A stretch of 64,000 bases of DNA from Marinobacter sp. (GTDB lineage Bacteria; Pseudomonadota; Gammaproteobacteria; Pseudomonadales; Oleiphilaceae): assembly GCA_018402255.1 (NCBI GenBank), contig JAGYIS010000008.1:248001-312000 (forward strand), in the 5' to 3' direction. The position numbers and the translations under genes were made by a program. The first letter of the stretch is position 1. Each line of letters begins with the position of its first letter. The notes beneath the pieces were generated by a model that did no database searches, was not told the DNA's origin, and was given only the letters and a program-made list of their open reading frames with translations. Below, piece after piece: positions 1-8,223 of the stretch.

Positions 1-57
1 AAACATATGGAAGCGTTGGGTAAGCGGTTCGGGGTGCCTCCAGTATTGTTTTTCTGA
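1..57 (+). CDS. 3' end of an unidentified gene (partial)
   Basis: The first frame is open from the window edge to a TGA at 55-57 and gives a plausible C-terminus ending GVPPVLFF. The next gene has its own ribosome site (GAAGGAG, about 71-77). Too little is present to name a family; it may share an operon with the broken M14 peptidase 28 bases downstream. Confidence 0.4.
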   Translation, partial: KHMEALGKRFGVPPVLFF

Positions 58-85
58 AAACGACGGACCGAAGGAGAAAAACGAT

Positions 86-824
86 ATGAGCACCGCGGCA
101 GCGGCCTATCCAATCGGTACGCCCGGCACTCCCTGGGGTGAAGCGGAACGTGCTCAATGGCTGTCACGGCAGACCCGTCAACGCAGTTACGAGTCCGATG
201 TGTTGAACGTGATCGAGCGGCTGCGTTCGCGCTTTGATGTGCATGAGTATGGCTGTCTGGAATATGGCCCGGACGTTTATCCGCTGATGGCGATCCGCAG
301 CCGCAACTGGCGCGCCGATCGGCCGGTGGTGCTGATTACGGGCGGCGCTCATGCACCTGGTCGCTTCGCTCGATGAGCCAATACTGGTGCACGTCGACCT
401 GCACGAGACGACCGATACCGACGAAACCGAGTTCCGCCCGGCGCTTGCGGCCCGCGATGGTAAATCGTTTGAGCCGGGTAACATTCCGGACGGCTTCTAC
501 CTGGTGGATGACACCGAGAACCCGCAGCCTGAATTCCAGCAGGCGGTGATCGAGGCGGTGGAAAAGATCACCCATATCGCGCCGGCGGATGACAAGGGCG
601 AAATCATCGGCTCACCGGCGACCGCTCGGGGCGTGATTCAGTATCCACTGGCGCAGCTTGGCCTTTGCACCAGCCTGACCAACGCCCGCTACAGAACCAC
701 CACCGAGGTATACCCAGACAGCGACCGAGTGACCCCCGAGCAATGCAATGCCGCGCAGGTTGCGGCTGTGCGTGCGGCGATCGACTATGCGCTGTCAGTA
801 CACCCGATCAATAATCCTACCTAA
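86..824 (+). pseudogene. M14-family zinc carboxypeptidase / succinylglutamate-desuccinylase-like protein, internal deletion
   Basis: The N-terminal part (86 to about 350) ends in VVLITGGAH, where intact M14 relatives continue with the HxxE zinc motif, and then runs out of frame to a stop at 376. A second frame from 351 resumes at MHLVASLDEPILVHVDLHETTD, the later zinc-histidine region, and runs to the normal C-terminus at 824. The join falls at about 347-352. Roughly 60-100 residues, including the first zinc ligands, are missing and the frame is lost, so no active enzyme can be made. Start ATG at 86 has a good GAAGGAG site. The family removes C-terminal residues or acyl groups from small peptides or amino acids. 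The deletion size is inferred from family knowledge, not from alignment. Confidence 0.8.
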
Positions 825-939
825 TGGATCTAACCCATCCGTCAGCGCCAATGGCGTAGCGGGTCTCGGCTCGCTGCTTGATTTCCGGCCATTTGGCCCG
901 ATTGTTTCCAATATCTGACACATCAGAGGCCGACCAATC

Positions 940-1380
940 ATGACTGACATCCGACACCTCGTATGCCCCCATTGCCACAAAACCAATCGCGTACCGGCCG
1001 AGAAGCTTTCGGCCGGGGGCAACTGTGGCGCGTGCAAGCAACCGCTCTGGCCGGACCAGCTGCTGGATCTTACGGAGCAGACGTTTGCGGCACACACCGG
1101 GCGCAGCGATGTGCCGGTGCTGGTAGATTTCTGGGCCAGCTGGTGTGGGCCTTGCAAAGCGATGGCGCCGCAGTTCGAGCAGGCGGCGAACGCCTGGCGC
1201 GGTAAAGTGCGTTTTGCCAAACTGAACACGGAGCAATCACCGGGGCCGGCCGGGCAGTTTGGCATTCGCAGCATTCCCACAATGATCCTGTTCCAGAATG
1301 GCCGGGAAGTGGCCCGTCAGAGCGGTGCGATGAATCAGGCGCAGATCAGCCAGTGGCTGCAATCGAAGGGGATTCTGTAG
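940..1380 (+). CDS. trxC: Thioredoxin 2 (zinc-containing thioredoxin)
   Basis: A 146-residue protein with the TrxC layout. An N-terminal zinc finger has cysteine pairs CPHC (residues 9-12) and CGAC (29-32), followed by a thioredoxin fold with the redox motif WCGPC (about residue 69) and the cis-proline segment RSIPTM. It is a cytoplasmic disulfide reductase; in Escherichia coli TrxC belongs to the OxyR oxidative-stress response. Length and both motifs are intact. It stands alone between the broken peptidase and a solute-binding protein. No OxyR site was identified by eye. Confidence 0.95.
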   Translation: MTDIRHLVCPHCHKTNRVPAEKLSAGGNCGACKQPLWPDQLLDLTEQTFAAHTGRSDVPVLVDFWASWCGPCKAMAPQFEQAANAWRGKVRFAKLNTEQSPGPAGQFGIRSIPTMILFQNGREVARQSGAMNQAQISQWLQSKGIL

Positions 1381-1493
1381 GCCGTCGATCATGTGCTGCC
1401 TGATTGATCAGTTTGGACGAAGGGTTCAGGATCAAAAAGCGCCAGCCGTGTTAAAGTCGGATTTGGAATGGAATAGAACCGGAGGTAGCTCTC

Positions 1494-2285
1494 GTGAATA
1501 AGCCTCTCAGAAAAGGATTTATGGCGCCGTTGTGCCTCGTGCTCCTGGTTATATTCCTTGCGCTTCCTGGCGTCTCGGCGGCAAGCAGCAAGCTGACATT
1601 CGCGTTCAGCGAAGCCTCGCCACCTTACAGTTCGTCATCTGACGAGAAGGCTGTTGGGCTGTTTCCAGATTTGGTGCAGCTGACGTTCAGTTTTATACCC
1701 GACTACACCACGGAGAATGTAGTGTTGCCCTGGTCAAGGGCGCAGTACAACGTCAGGCAGGGCCTTACCGATGGCTTATTCACCTATCCGTCGAAGGAGC
1801 GACTGAGCTATGCAATCTTTTCAGCTTTACCGCTCTTCACTCAGGATTTCGGCCACCTGGTTTACTCGGCTGACAATCCCAATCGAAACGCTATCGAATC
1901 GGCGACCAGCTTTGCTGACTTATCCCGTTTGACGGTGATCGTCGAGAGGGGCTCCAAATGGGAAGAGGACAATATTCCCGATTATCTGGCGCGTGTGCCG
2001 GGCCAGCACCTGAATACGATGATGCATCTACTCATGCTGCGAGGGGCAGGGGATTTTATGGTGCAGCCCGCTGAAGACGCTCGATTTGCCGCTCAAGAGC
2101 TTGGTTACTCGAACAAGCTGAAAATACGTAAGGTTGATTTTATTCCCAATTCCCAGATCCCTTTCCACATTGGCGTTTCGCGGAAGCTGCCGTTCGCTAT
2201 GGAGGTGATCGATCAGGTTGATGCGGTCATGCGGAGCCCTGAATTCCAATCACAACAGAACACACTGATTGAAAATTATCGATAG
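1494..2285 (+). CDS. Periplasmic solute-binding protein, family 3 type (orphan)
   Basis: A 263-residue protein with a GTG start 8 bases after GGAGGT (1481-1486) and a clear signal peptide ending near VSAAS. The mature start, KLTFAFSEASPPYSS, is the usual first strand and PPY ligand-loop signature of family 3 binding proteins (SBP_bac_3/PF00497). No ABC permease or ATPase lies beside it, so it may serve a distant transporter or a sensor. It is only distantly like the three other binding proteins in this window (47.4, 48.3 and 61.7 kb). The ligand is unknown. Confidence 0.8.
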   Translation: MNKPLRKGFMAPLCLVLLVIFLALPGVSAASSKLTFAFSEASPPYSSSSDEKAVGLFPDLVQLTFSFIPDYTTENVVLPWSRAQYNVRQGLTDGLFTYPSKERLSYAIFSALPLFTQDFGHLVYSADNPNRNAIESATSFADLSRLTVIVERGSKWEEDNIPDYLARVPGQHLNTMMHLLMLRGAGDFMVQPAEDARFAAQELGYSNKLKIRKVDFIPNSQIPFHIGVSRKLPFAMEVIDQVDAVMRSPEFQSQQNTLIENYR

Positions 2286-2407
2286 CGCGAAAACCGTATC
2301 GGGGACAGATCTATTTTCTGGTGAATTTAACGGCATAGGATGGGCGAATAGTATCTAATAGGTGTTCATGTGACACCCAGATAACAAACGCAGAGACAGG
2401 CCCGACT

Positions 2408-2698
2408 ATGCATGTGGATAAAGCAAAAAAGCGTATTGCCAAGCAGGTCAAGAAGGGCTTCCACGGCTATCCGTTAGTGTCGCTGGAGTACTTTGGAAAA
2501 ACGCCGGGTTCGGCCACCGAGGTCGTTATTTCATTTATCGAGGAAGAGGGTGCGGATCCGCAGAAGCAGACCGTTGTGAGTGGCGGTGACGCCCGGGAAG
2601 ATGAAACGATTCAATCCACCCTGCTAAAAATTATTGAGCGGGTGGGTGCCAAAACGGTGACTGAGGTCGACGGCATTTCCACTCTCGATAAAAACTGA
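2408..2698 (+). CDS. Small conserved hypothetical protein
   Basis: A 96-residue soluble protein with a lysine-rich amphipathic start (KAKKRIAKQVKKGF), a beta-rich middle and an acidic C-terminal helix. It has no signal peptide, membrane segment or cysteine pairs. I do not recognise the family. It lies 13 bases before the zinc-ribbon membrane protein gene and is probably co-transcribed with it. Coding quality is good throughout. Confidence 0.65.
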   Translation: MHVDKAKKRIAKQVKKGFHGYPLVSLEYFGKTPGSATEVVISFIEEEGADPQKQTVVSGGDAREDETIQSTLLKIIERVGAKTVTEVDGISTLDKN

Positions 2699-2711
2699 CC
2701 CGGAACCCGAG

Positions 2712-2945
2712 ATGTTTAAGCCCAGTTGTTACAGCTGCCGGAAAAAGTTTGAGCCATCTGCGCTGAGGGTTTCTTACTCGAAGAATTACTGCGAAGGCTG
2801 CGGTGTTGGGTTGTTTGGTGAGGATTACTTCAACTTCCCGCCAAAGCCTGCGCCAACAACCCGGAAGAACCTGGTGGTTCATGTTGCAGTGCTTATTTTC
2901 GGCGCTGTTTTTTTCGCGTTATGGCTTTCGATTAGCGGGTTTTGA
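2712..2945 (+). CDS. Small zinc-ribbon protein with a C-terminal membrane anchor
   Basis: A 77-residue protein with two cysteine pairs (CYSC at residues 6-9, CEGC at 28-31) spaced as a zinc ribbon. A proline-rich linker (FPPKPAPTTRK) leads to one hydrophobic helix, about residues 52-74. This layout predicts a cytoplasmic metal-binding head on a tail anchor. Function is unknown. The 2946-3283 stretch downstream contains only the tiny minus-strand zinc-ribbon gene and a short hairpin. Confidence 0.65.
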   Translation: MFKPSCYSCRKKFEPSALRVSYSKNYCEGCGVGLFGEDYFNFPPKPAPTTRKNLVVHVAVLIFGAVFFALWLSISGF

Positions 2946-3035
2946 GGGCGAAAGCCCGATAAAGCCGGTTGCCCCAACTGCCCGGCAGAACCTGTCGTGC
3001 ATTGTGCTGTGATTCTTTTTGGTTTCCCGCGTTTT

Positions 3036-3203
3036 TTATCCGCCTTTCTTGAATTTTGCTTTGCAGTTGCCGCTCATGCACATCGTGCAGTAGTGCTCAC
3101 GGTCTTCGTGTTTGGTGCCCTCTGCGAGCGTGATGCCGCAGCCGTTGCAGAGCAGGATGGCAAGTTCGCCCTCAATTTTCACAATTGCGTTCTGGTAATT
3201 CAT
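3036..3203 (-). CDS. Tiny zinc-ribbon protein (55 aa)
   Basis: This short reading frame was found by translating the minus strand by hand. ATG is at 3203-3201 and TAA at 3038-3036. The product has cysteine motifs CNGC (about 19-22) and CTMC (about 39-42), plus one more cysteine near 47, and a lysine-rich tail. Two CxxC pairs about 18 residues apart are typical of a minimal zinc ribbon. The ribosome site is weak, and a short hairpin (3213-3233) sits just upstream. The plus-strand frame over the same bases lacks such a pattern. Real coding is likely but unproven. Confidence 0.5.
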   Translation of the reverse strand: MNYQNAIVKIEGELAILLCNGCGITLAEGTKHEDREHYCTMCMSGNCKAKFKKGG

Positions 3204-3212
3204 AAGCAGATC

Positions 3213-3233
3213 TCGAGAAAACCCATTTCTTGA
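3213..3233. repeat. Short hairpin, copy A of a two-copy element
   Basis: TCGAGAAA and TTTCTTGA pair (one wobble) around the loop ACCCA. The 15-base core AGAAAACCCATTTCT (3216-3230) recurs exactly at 8231-8245, where it also forms the centre of a hairpin. Confidence 0.5.
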
Positions 3234-3283
3234 AAGGGGCGTATGGGTATTTTGTCTGTCAGTACTGATGATAAGGAGTAGCT

Positions 3284-3718
3284 ATGTTTCGCATTCACGT
3301 TGAGAGGCTTCTCAACACTGACATAAATACGGTCTTTGAGGCCATCGCAGATCATGCCCGTTACGATCGATTTCCCGGCGTTAGCAAGTCTTTGCTGATT
3401 GAAGAAGGTAAAGACGAGAAAAACGGCACGGGCGCGCTTCGGATTATCGGCGCCGGCCGGCTCGAACTAAGCGAACGTATTACGCAGTTTGAGCGGCCAA
3501 ACAGGATGCACTATCGCATTGAAAAATCGAGCCCGTTCGCTGTTCAGCATACGAGGGGCGAGATCGTTTTAAAGGCTGAGGGTCAACAGACCCGCGTGGT
3601 CTGGATCTCCGAAGGGCATGTGCGAGTGCCACTGCTCGGCCGGTTGATGGATCGGGCAGCTGAGCGCAGTTTCTCTAAAGCCTTCAATTCGTTGCTCAAG
3701 GCCATTGAGCGGCTTTGA
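3284..3718 (+). CDS. SRPBCC-family (polyketide cyclase/START-like) protein
   Basis: A 144-residue protein with the SRPBCC layout. It has an opening strand with VERLLNTDINTVFEAIADHARYDRFPG, a curved central sheet, and a long C-terminal helix (DRAAERSFSKAFNSLLKAI). The fold makes a deep hydrophobic ligand cavity; members bind lipids or polyketides or act as coenzyme Q chaperones. The start has a good AAGGAG site. It appears monocistronic and converges on the next gene. The ligand cannot be predicted. Confidence 0.75.
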   Translation: MFRIHVERLLNTDINTVFEAIADHARYDRFPGVSKSLLIEEGKDEKNGTGALRIIGAGRLELSERITQFERPNRMHYRIEKSSPFAVQHTRGEIVLKAEGQQTRVVWISEGHVRVPLLGRLMDRAAERSFSKAFNSLLKAIERL

Positions 3719-3740
3719 GGTCTATCTGGTGAGGGCACGC

Positions 3741-4412
3741 TCAATTATCGGCGAGCGCACGCACACAGCGGTTAAATAGCTCCGCCGAGAAAAACCGGTG
3801 TTCGCCTGGTTGCCGCGCTACGAACAGCTGGCCACCGGATTCGCGGATTCCGCCTTCGATCATCAGGTTATCGCTCATCTCGAAGTCTTCAATGGTGTGG
3901 CCCAGTTCATCCAGGGCGGTTGCGCCAGCCCGTTCCCGGTAGTGCCGGTTGTCGAGGGTGAACCCAAAGGCGGGCTTGCCCTGGCCGACCATGTAACCGA
4001 CCTCGAACACGGTGCCCGGATCAGCGCTGATGCCCCGGAACGGGGTGAGGTTGGCAATGATGGCGTCACAGCTATTCATCAGTTCGCGATTGGCCTGGTA
4101 AATCCGGTGGCCGCGCTCGGGTTTTGCCTCGTCGTCTGAAAACGCCAGCGCCGTGTCCAGCGGGTCGACACCCTCGAATCCGGCGTCTTGGAGCAGGCGT
4201 TTTTTCTCAGCCACGATGGCCTTGTGTTCTCCCGCCGGGAAGAAGACTTCCGGGCCGGCGAGGTAGATGCGTTTTGATTTTGGCATGTTGATGTCGTTTC
4301 TCGCTTGAGCGTGAAGGTAATCTGATACAAGCTTAGTCAGCTCTTCGGCGGCTGAAATAGGCGGTTGCCGTTCAAGCCGGCCAATGACGGCGTCTTGAAA
4401 TTTATGGATCAT
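3741..4412 (-). CDS. Nucleoside 2-deoxyribosyltransferase family protein with N-terminal extension
   Basis: From about residue 43 the protein reads MPKSKRIYLAGPEVFFP, the nucleotide-binding start of the deoxyribosyltransferase fold (PF05014), followed by DAIIANLTPFRG and DPGTVFEVGYMVGQGKP, which hold the conserved catalytic-type acidic residues. These enzymes move deoxyribose between bases or hydrolyse deoxynucleotides. The longer start at 4412 is preferred because it has AGGTGAAG just upstream, whereas the inner ATG at 4286 has a poor site. The extra 42 residues form a predicted helical segment not usual in the family. Confidence 0.8.
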   Translation of the reverse strand: MIHKFQDAVIGRLERQPPISAAEELTKLVSDYLHAQARNDINMPKSKRIYLAGPEVFFPAGEHKAIVAEKKRLLQDAGFEGVDPLDTALAFSDDEAKPERGHRIYQANRELMNSCDAIIANLTPFRGISADPGTVFEVGYMVGQGKPAFGFTLDNRHYRERAGATALDELGHTIEDFEMSDNLMIEGGIRESGGQLFVARQPGEHRFFSAELFNRCVRALADN

Positions 4413-4450
4413 TCTTCACCTGGAACACACAAAGCTCAAGGAGGAGTGCT

Positions 4451-5074
4451 GTGCTTATTAAATATATTTTGAGTCACAAAAAAGCGCTCACTCTATGTGG
4501 CGGATGCCTGGTGATCGCCCTGACGCTGTACCCGATGTTCTATCGCACCTGGGCTTTTGGTTCGGATGCCTGGGGGCTATCAATCATAGCGATCCTTGAT
4601 CCTGAAGAACTGCCCTGGAGCCCCTCGGATTTCAATAGTCTGGCGATCCGGCCTGCAGTGGCCTACTGGCTTCTCACCAATTTCGACTGGCCCTATGAAC
4701 GCTGTGGTAGAGCGATGACCGCGATGGGTGGTTGTTCGCAACCTTTGGTCAATTTCGTAGGCGCCTCGTTGGATAAACACGATACTGATTCCATCATGAC
4801 GCGCCGTGGCTATGCGTTGATTCGACATTTTGCGGCAAGGGGAGAGCCGTTAAACGGCTATCACAACGGGCTTGCACCGGTGCATGAAGCCGTCCTTTAC
4901 GCTGATGTTCGCTATCTCCGCGCACTTCTGCAGCTGGGGGCGGATCCAAGCCTGCCGATTGATAGTCCGGAGAAGGACTATCATGGCTTTGACGCGTTTG
5001 AGTTCGCAGCGTTCCTGGAATCCCGGAGCCAAAGAAATTTTCGGGATATCCGGGCGGAGCTTGACGCTCTATAG
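4451..5074 (+). CDS. Membrane-anchored ankyrin-repeat-like protein
   Basis: A 207-residue protein with a GTG start after GAGGAG. One hydrophobic helix (residues 12-30) is followed by a mainly extracytoplasmic part with two cysteines (CGRAMTAMGGC). The C-terminal third contains APVHEAVLYADVRYLRALLQLGADPSLP, which matches one ankyrin repeat, with a possible second repeat after it. Ankyrin repeats mediate protein binding; the partner is unknown. It is divergent from the deoxyribosyltransferase and possibly co-transcribed with the CopD-like gene. Confidence 0.65.
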   Translation: MLIKYILSHKKALTLCGGCLVIALTLYPMFYRTWAFGSDAWGLSIIAILDPEELPWSPSDFNSLAIRPAVAYWLLTNFDWPYERCGRAMTAMGGCSQPLVNFVGASLDKHDTDSIMTRRGYALIRHFAARGEPLNGYHNGLAPVHEAVLYADVRYLRALLQLGADPSLPIDSPEKDYHGFDAFEFAAFLESRSQRNFRDIRAELDAL

Positions 5075-5159
5075 GCGGGCTCGATCAATCTCAACCGCTT
5101 CCAGCTTTACCCGAAAACCACAGGCTTCCCACACATATGTCTTATCCAGGAGTCGTTAT

Positions 5160-5615
5160 ATGAGTTTGGCTATCGCACTACATGTTCTCTCTGCCGTGAT
5201 CTGGGTTGGCGGTATGTTTTTCGCTTACATGGCCATGCGCCCGGCGGTAGTTGAGGTGATTGATGCCTCCCAGCGGGGCGCGCTGTGGTGTGCCACCTTG
5301 TCCCGGTTTTTTCAGTGGGTATGGGTGGCGGTGTTTCTGTTGCTGGTGACCGGTTACTGGATGCTCTTCAGCGTGTTCGGTGGCATGGCCGGTGCCGGCT
5401 GGCATATCCACGTGATGCAGGGGCTGGGGATAGTGATGATCCTGCTCTATGCTCACGTTTACTTCGCTCCTTTCCGGCGGCTGAAGCAGGCGGTTGCCAA
5501 TCAGGACCCCCAGGAGGGTGGGCGTCAGGTGGGGCAGATTCGCAAGCTGGTGGGTACCAATCTGATTCTTGGGCTGATTGTGGTGGCGATTGGGGCTGGT
5601 GGGCGATATTTGTAG
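5160..5615 (+). CDS. CopD-family integral membrane protein
   Basis: A 151-residue protein starting at ATG 5160 after CAGGAG. It has four predicted membrane helices, with conserved-looking HVLSAVIWVGGMFFAYMAMRP in helix 1 and histidines in later helices (WHIHVMQG, YAHVYFAPF). This fits the CopD domain found in copper-resistance proteins and in stand-alone heme- or copper-associated membrane proteins. No copper gene is adjacent, so a copper role is not supported by context. A longer upstream frame overlaps the preceding gene and lacks a ribosome site, so it was not used. Confidence 0.75.
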   Translation: MSLAIALHVLSAVIWVGGMFFAYMAMRPAVVEVIDASQRGALWCATLSRFFQWVWVAVFLLLVTGYWMLFSVFGGMAGAGWHIHVMQGLGIVMILLYAHVYFAPFRRLKQAVANQDPQEGGRQVGQIRKLVGTNLILGLIVVAIGAGGRYL

Positions 5616-5692
5616 TAACCCCTTAATACCCGCCTCGCCATCGCCGCTGCTACTGTTTCCTGACCTGGCAACACAAACACAAGGAGACAGCC

Positions 5693-6262
5693 ATGAGCGG
5701 GAAGAAGATTCTGATGATTACGGGTGATTTCACCGAGGATTACGAAACCATGGTGCCGTTTCAGGCACTGCAGGCCGTTGGCCATACGGTTCACGCCGTT
5801 TGCCCCGACAAGAAAGCAGGCGACACGGTCGCCACGGCCATTCATGATTTTGAGGGCGACCAGACCTACAGTGAAAAGCCCGGCCACCGCTTTGCCCTGA
5901 ATGCGGATTTTGACGGACTGGACCCCGCCAATTATGACGCGTTGGTGGTGCCTGGCGGCCGCGCTCCGGAGTACCTGCGGCTCAACAAGCAGGTGCAGAA
6001 TCTGGTTCGTCATTTCTTTGAAACCAACAAGCCGGTGGCGGCAATCTGCCACGGCGCTCAGTTGTTGGCCGCAGCAGGGGTTCTGGAGGGCCGTAAATGC
6101 TCTGCCTATCCGGCCTGCCAGCCGGAAGTGGAACTGGCCGGCGGTACCTTTGCCGCTATCGAGGTTGATCAGGCGGTCACCGATGCTAATCTGGTAACAG
6201 CACCAGCGTGGCCTGCCCATCCGGCCTGGCTTTCGCAGTTCTTCAAGTTGCTGGATCAGTAG
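5693..6262 (+). CDS. DJ-1/PfpI family protein (glyoxalase/deglycase-like)
   Basis: A 189-residue protein with the class I glutamine-amidotransferase-like fold: [15 protein letters not shown] at the start (acidic residue near 15), [13 protein letters not shown], and the nucleophile elbow [14 protein letters not shown] with the reactive cysteine near residue 118. Members are chaperones, glyoxalases or proteases acting on glycated or damaged proteins. Length is normal, and an AAGGAG site precedes the start. A hairpin follows the stop. The exact activity is uncertain. Confidence 0.88.
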   Translation: MSGKKILMITGDFTEDYETMVPFQALQAVGHTVHAVCPDKKAGDTVATAIHDFEGDQTYSEKPGHRFALNADFDGLDPANYDALVVPGGRAPEYLRLNKQVQNLVRHFFETNKPVAAICHGAQLLAAAGVLEGRKCSAYPACQPEVELAGGTFAAIEVDQAVTDANLVTAPAWPAHPAWLSQFFKLLDQ

Positions 6263-6268
6263 CGCAGC

Positions 6269-6290
6269 AGGGGCCATTTGGCTGGCCCCT
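6269..6290 (+). terminator. Hairpin after the DJ-1/PfpI gene
   Basis: Arms AGGGGCCA (6269-6276) and TGGCCCCT (6283-6290) pair perfectly around a 6-base loop directly after the stop codon. There is no clear U-tract, so it is a weak or attenuating terminator at best. Confidence 0.5.
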
Positions 6291-6331
6291 TAGTACCTCA
6301 GGCGCCATCAATTACTCTCGGGGAGGCCGTC

Positions 6332-6712
6332 ATGTGCAAGCTCTTTATCAACGCCGATTCGGAGCTTTGGGTTAGCCGGACCCACTCCCTGCGTATTGAC
6401 GGCATGGTCACCAGTGTGCGGATGGAAAACGCCTTTTGGCAGGTACTGTCGGAGCTGGCTGAGCGCGATGGTATGAATCTGCCGCAGATGATCACCCGGC
6501 TTTACCACGAGTCCATTGATGCCGGCCATGATCTCGGCAATTTCACATCCTTCCTTCGGGTCTGCGCGCTGCGCTATCTTGAGCTGCAACTGAGTGGCGA
6601 CGTGCCGAGGGATACCCGGGTACCGATTGCCTCACTGGATGCAGACCGGATTCTTGCTGGTAAACGCGGTAAATCGGTGGCACCGGAAGTGGTGAGTAAG
6701 GCAAGGCACTAA
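6332..6712 (+). CDS. Ribbon-helix-helix (RHH_4-type) domain protein
   Basis: A 126-residue protein with ATG at 6332 after GGGAGG. The core HSLRIDGMVTSVRMENAFWQVLSELAERDGMNLPQMITRLYHES looks like the ribbon-helix-helix domain of the DUF4411/RHH_4 type: a short strand with arginine, then two helices. Such proteins bind DNA as dimers and are often autoregulators. No toxin partner is adjacent. A longer upstream frame is rejected because it runs through the preceding hairpin. Confidence 0.72.
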   Translation: MCKLFINADSELWVSRTHSLRIDGMVTSVRMENAFWQVLSELAERDGMNLPQMITRLYHESIDAGHDLGNFTSFLRVCALRYLELQLSGDVPRDTRVPIASLDADRILAGKRGKSVAPEVVSKARH

Positions 6713-6760
6713 CCGCCAGACATCCCAGGTTTCCATGTTCGAGGATTCAGCCCCTGATCC

Positions 6761-7387
6761 TCAAACTATTGGTCTTTTATTGGTCAAATGCCCTGGAACG
6801 AACACCAGCATTTCATTGTTCGCCGGCATTGCATAATCTTCCCGCAGCACCAATCCCACCGCCTGGGCCAGCGCAGACAGATCCTCGATATCGCGGATGC
6901 CCATGTGTTGTGCCTGTGATCTTAGTGACTGATCGAACGCCCGATTGCTCTCACTGGTGAACTTGCCCTGGTGCCTGAACGGTCCATACAGGCAAAACGT
7001 GCCGTCATCAGGCAGGCTTGCGCCGATACCCTGGAACATTTGTTCCACTTCTGTCCAGGCCATGATGTGGGCGGTGTTGGCAGAGAACGCCCATCTGAAT
7101 TCTCGCACCACCCATGGTGTGTTTCCCACGTCCAGCTCAAGCATGGGGAGTATGTTTGGCAGTGCGGCCTGTTCCAGCCGGGCGACCGCCAGGTGCGCGG
7201 CTCTGGGGTGGTCGGTGGGTTGCCACTGCAGGTGGTGCATGCCTGCGGCAAAGTGAACGGCGTGTTGTCCTGTACCGGTGCCTATCTCCAGCACGGTGCC
7301 TGCTGCGTTAAAAATCTCGCGCAGTCGTTCCAGTATGGGGGCCTTGTTGTTTTCGCAGGCCTGGGAAAAGGGCAGTGGTGTGGTCAT
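6761..7387 (-). CDS. DUF938 SAM-dependent methyltransferase-like protein
   Basis: A 208-residue protein with a Rossmann methyltransferase core. VLEIGTGTGQHAVHFA (about residue 33) is the SAM-binding glycine motif; WQPTDHP follows, and FCLYGPFRHQGKFTSESNRAFDQSLR is characteristic of the DUF938 family. The substrate is unknown. ATG at 7387 has GGAGATG about 10 bases upstream and is preferred to the TTG one codon earlier. The gene faces the RHH gene convergently. Confidence 0.85.
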   Translation of the reverse strand: MTTPLPFSQACENNKAPILERLREIFNAAGTVLEIGTGTGQHAVHFAAGMHHLQWQPTDHPRAAHLAVARLEQAALPNILPMLELDVGNTPWVVREFRWAFSANTAHIMAWTEVEQMFQGIGASLPDDGTFCLYGPFRHQGKFTSESNRAFDQSLRSQAQHMGIRDIEDLSALAQAVGLVLREDYAMPANNEMLVFVPGHLTNKRPIV

Positions 7388-7670
7388 CAATCAGCATCTC
7401 CTTTTCTGGCAAAGGTATCACAAAGGGATTCTGCCGATTAGGCGACGATAGTGAGTTGCGTTGTAATTGTTGCAGTGATGGGCTTGATGGGTTCGCCAAG
7501 ACAAACAATTGTCTATTTTACGATACTTTTAAATTACGTAACTCTCGGAAACTGAAATAGCTTTTCCGGAAAGATAGGCTGCTCATGTTGCCGGGTGGTC
7601 AAGCGGCTCTGCCGATGACGTCACGAAACGCTGAAGCTCAAACCTGAATCAAAGTACCTTGGAGATCTGC

Positions 7671-8153
7671 ATGAAAGTCGCTAAAAAAATCATCATCGCA
7701 TGTTTGATGGCTGGGATGTCTCACTCGGTTCTGGCGCAAACGTCTATCGAGAAGACTCTGGATGAAAACGGGGTCACAGCATGCAGAGATGAGGTGAGGA
7801 AGGTAACAAAATTCCTGGCGAAAGATCACGGTGAGTCAAGTCACGTTACTTGGCATACCACTCAGCCTAACCGGAGAAATGTTAGTGCCGTCATGATGAA
7901 GGACTACTCCGATGGCGACTCGCACATCACGTTTAATATGAACCCGGAAGGCAACGCGTGTGATTGGTCATACACTGAAACCTACTTCGTCCCTTCACGT
8001 TGTACCGCGACCCGCGAGAAAATGATCGCCGATGCTGATTTCGTCACCGAAATGGGTGACACCGCAATTTACGAACTAGGAGCTCTTGATTACTACCTGA
8101 CGGACCTGAAACAAGGCTGCCTGGTCACGAAGAAAGAGTCTTCATACCAATAA
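7671..8153 (+). CDS. Exported hypothetical protein
   Basis: A 160-residue protein with ATG at 7671, 7 bases after GGAG, and a typical signal peptide (MKVAKKIIIACLMAGMSHSV...LAQ). The mature part has cysteines at four spread positions (TACRDE, GNACDW, SRCTA, QGCLV), suggesting two disulfides in the periplasm. The family is not recognised. A hairpin with a T-run follows the stop. Confidence 0.65.
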   Translation: MKVAKKIIIACLMAGMSHSVLAQTSIEKTLDENGVTACRDEVRKVTKFLAKDHGESSHVTWHTTQPNRRNVSAVMMKDYSDGDSHITFNMNPEGNACDWSYTETYFVPSRCTATREKMIADADFVTEMGDTAIYELGALDYYLTDLKQGCLVTKKESSYQ

Positions 8154-8180
8154 GCATGGGGCTTTGTTGGCTTGTTCGAG

Positions 8181-8204
8181 AGGCGAAACAGATTCGCCTT
8201 TCCT
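8181..8204 (+). terminator. Putative rho-independent terminator
   Basis: AGGCGAA (8181-8187) pairs with TTCGCCT (8193-8199) around ACAGA and is followed by TTCC. It lies 27 bases after the exported-protein stop. Confidence 0.55.
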
Positions 8205-8223
8205 GGCTAAATGTGGCACCAAA

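Noticed and set aside
4286..4412. Shorter start (4286) for the deoxyribosyltransferase
   Set aside because: The inner ATG lacks a ribosome site, while the start at 4412 has AGGTGAAG; the longer form is kept, with the extension noted.
5525..6277. Minus-strand open frame (250 aa) across the CopD and DJ-1 genes
   Set aside because: It crosses two well-supported genes and an intergenic hairpin and has no recognisable domain.
6332..6712. Toxin-antitoxin module based on the ribbon-helix-helix protein
   Set aside because: No short partner gene with toxin features lies next to it; neighbours are a DJ-1 protein and a methyltransferase.
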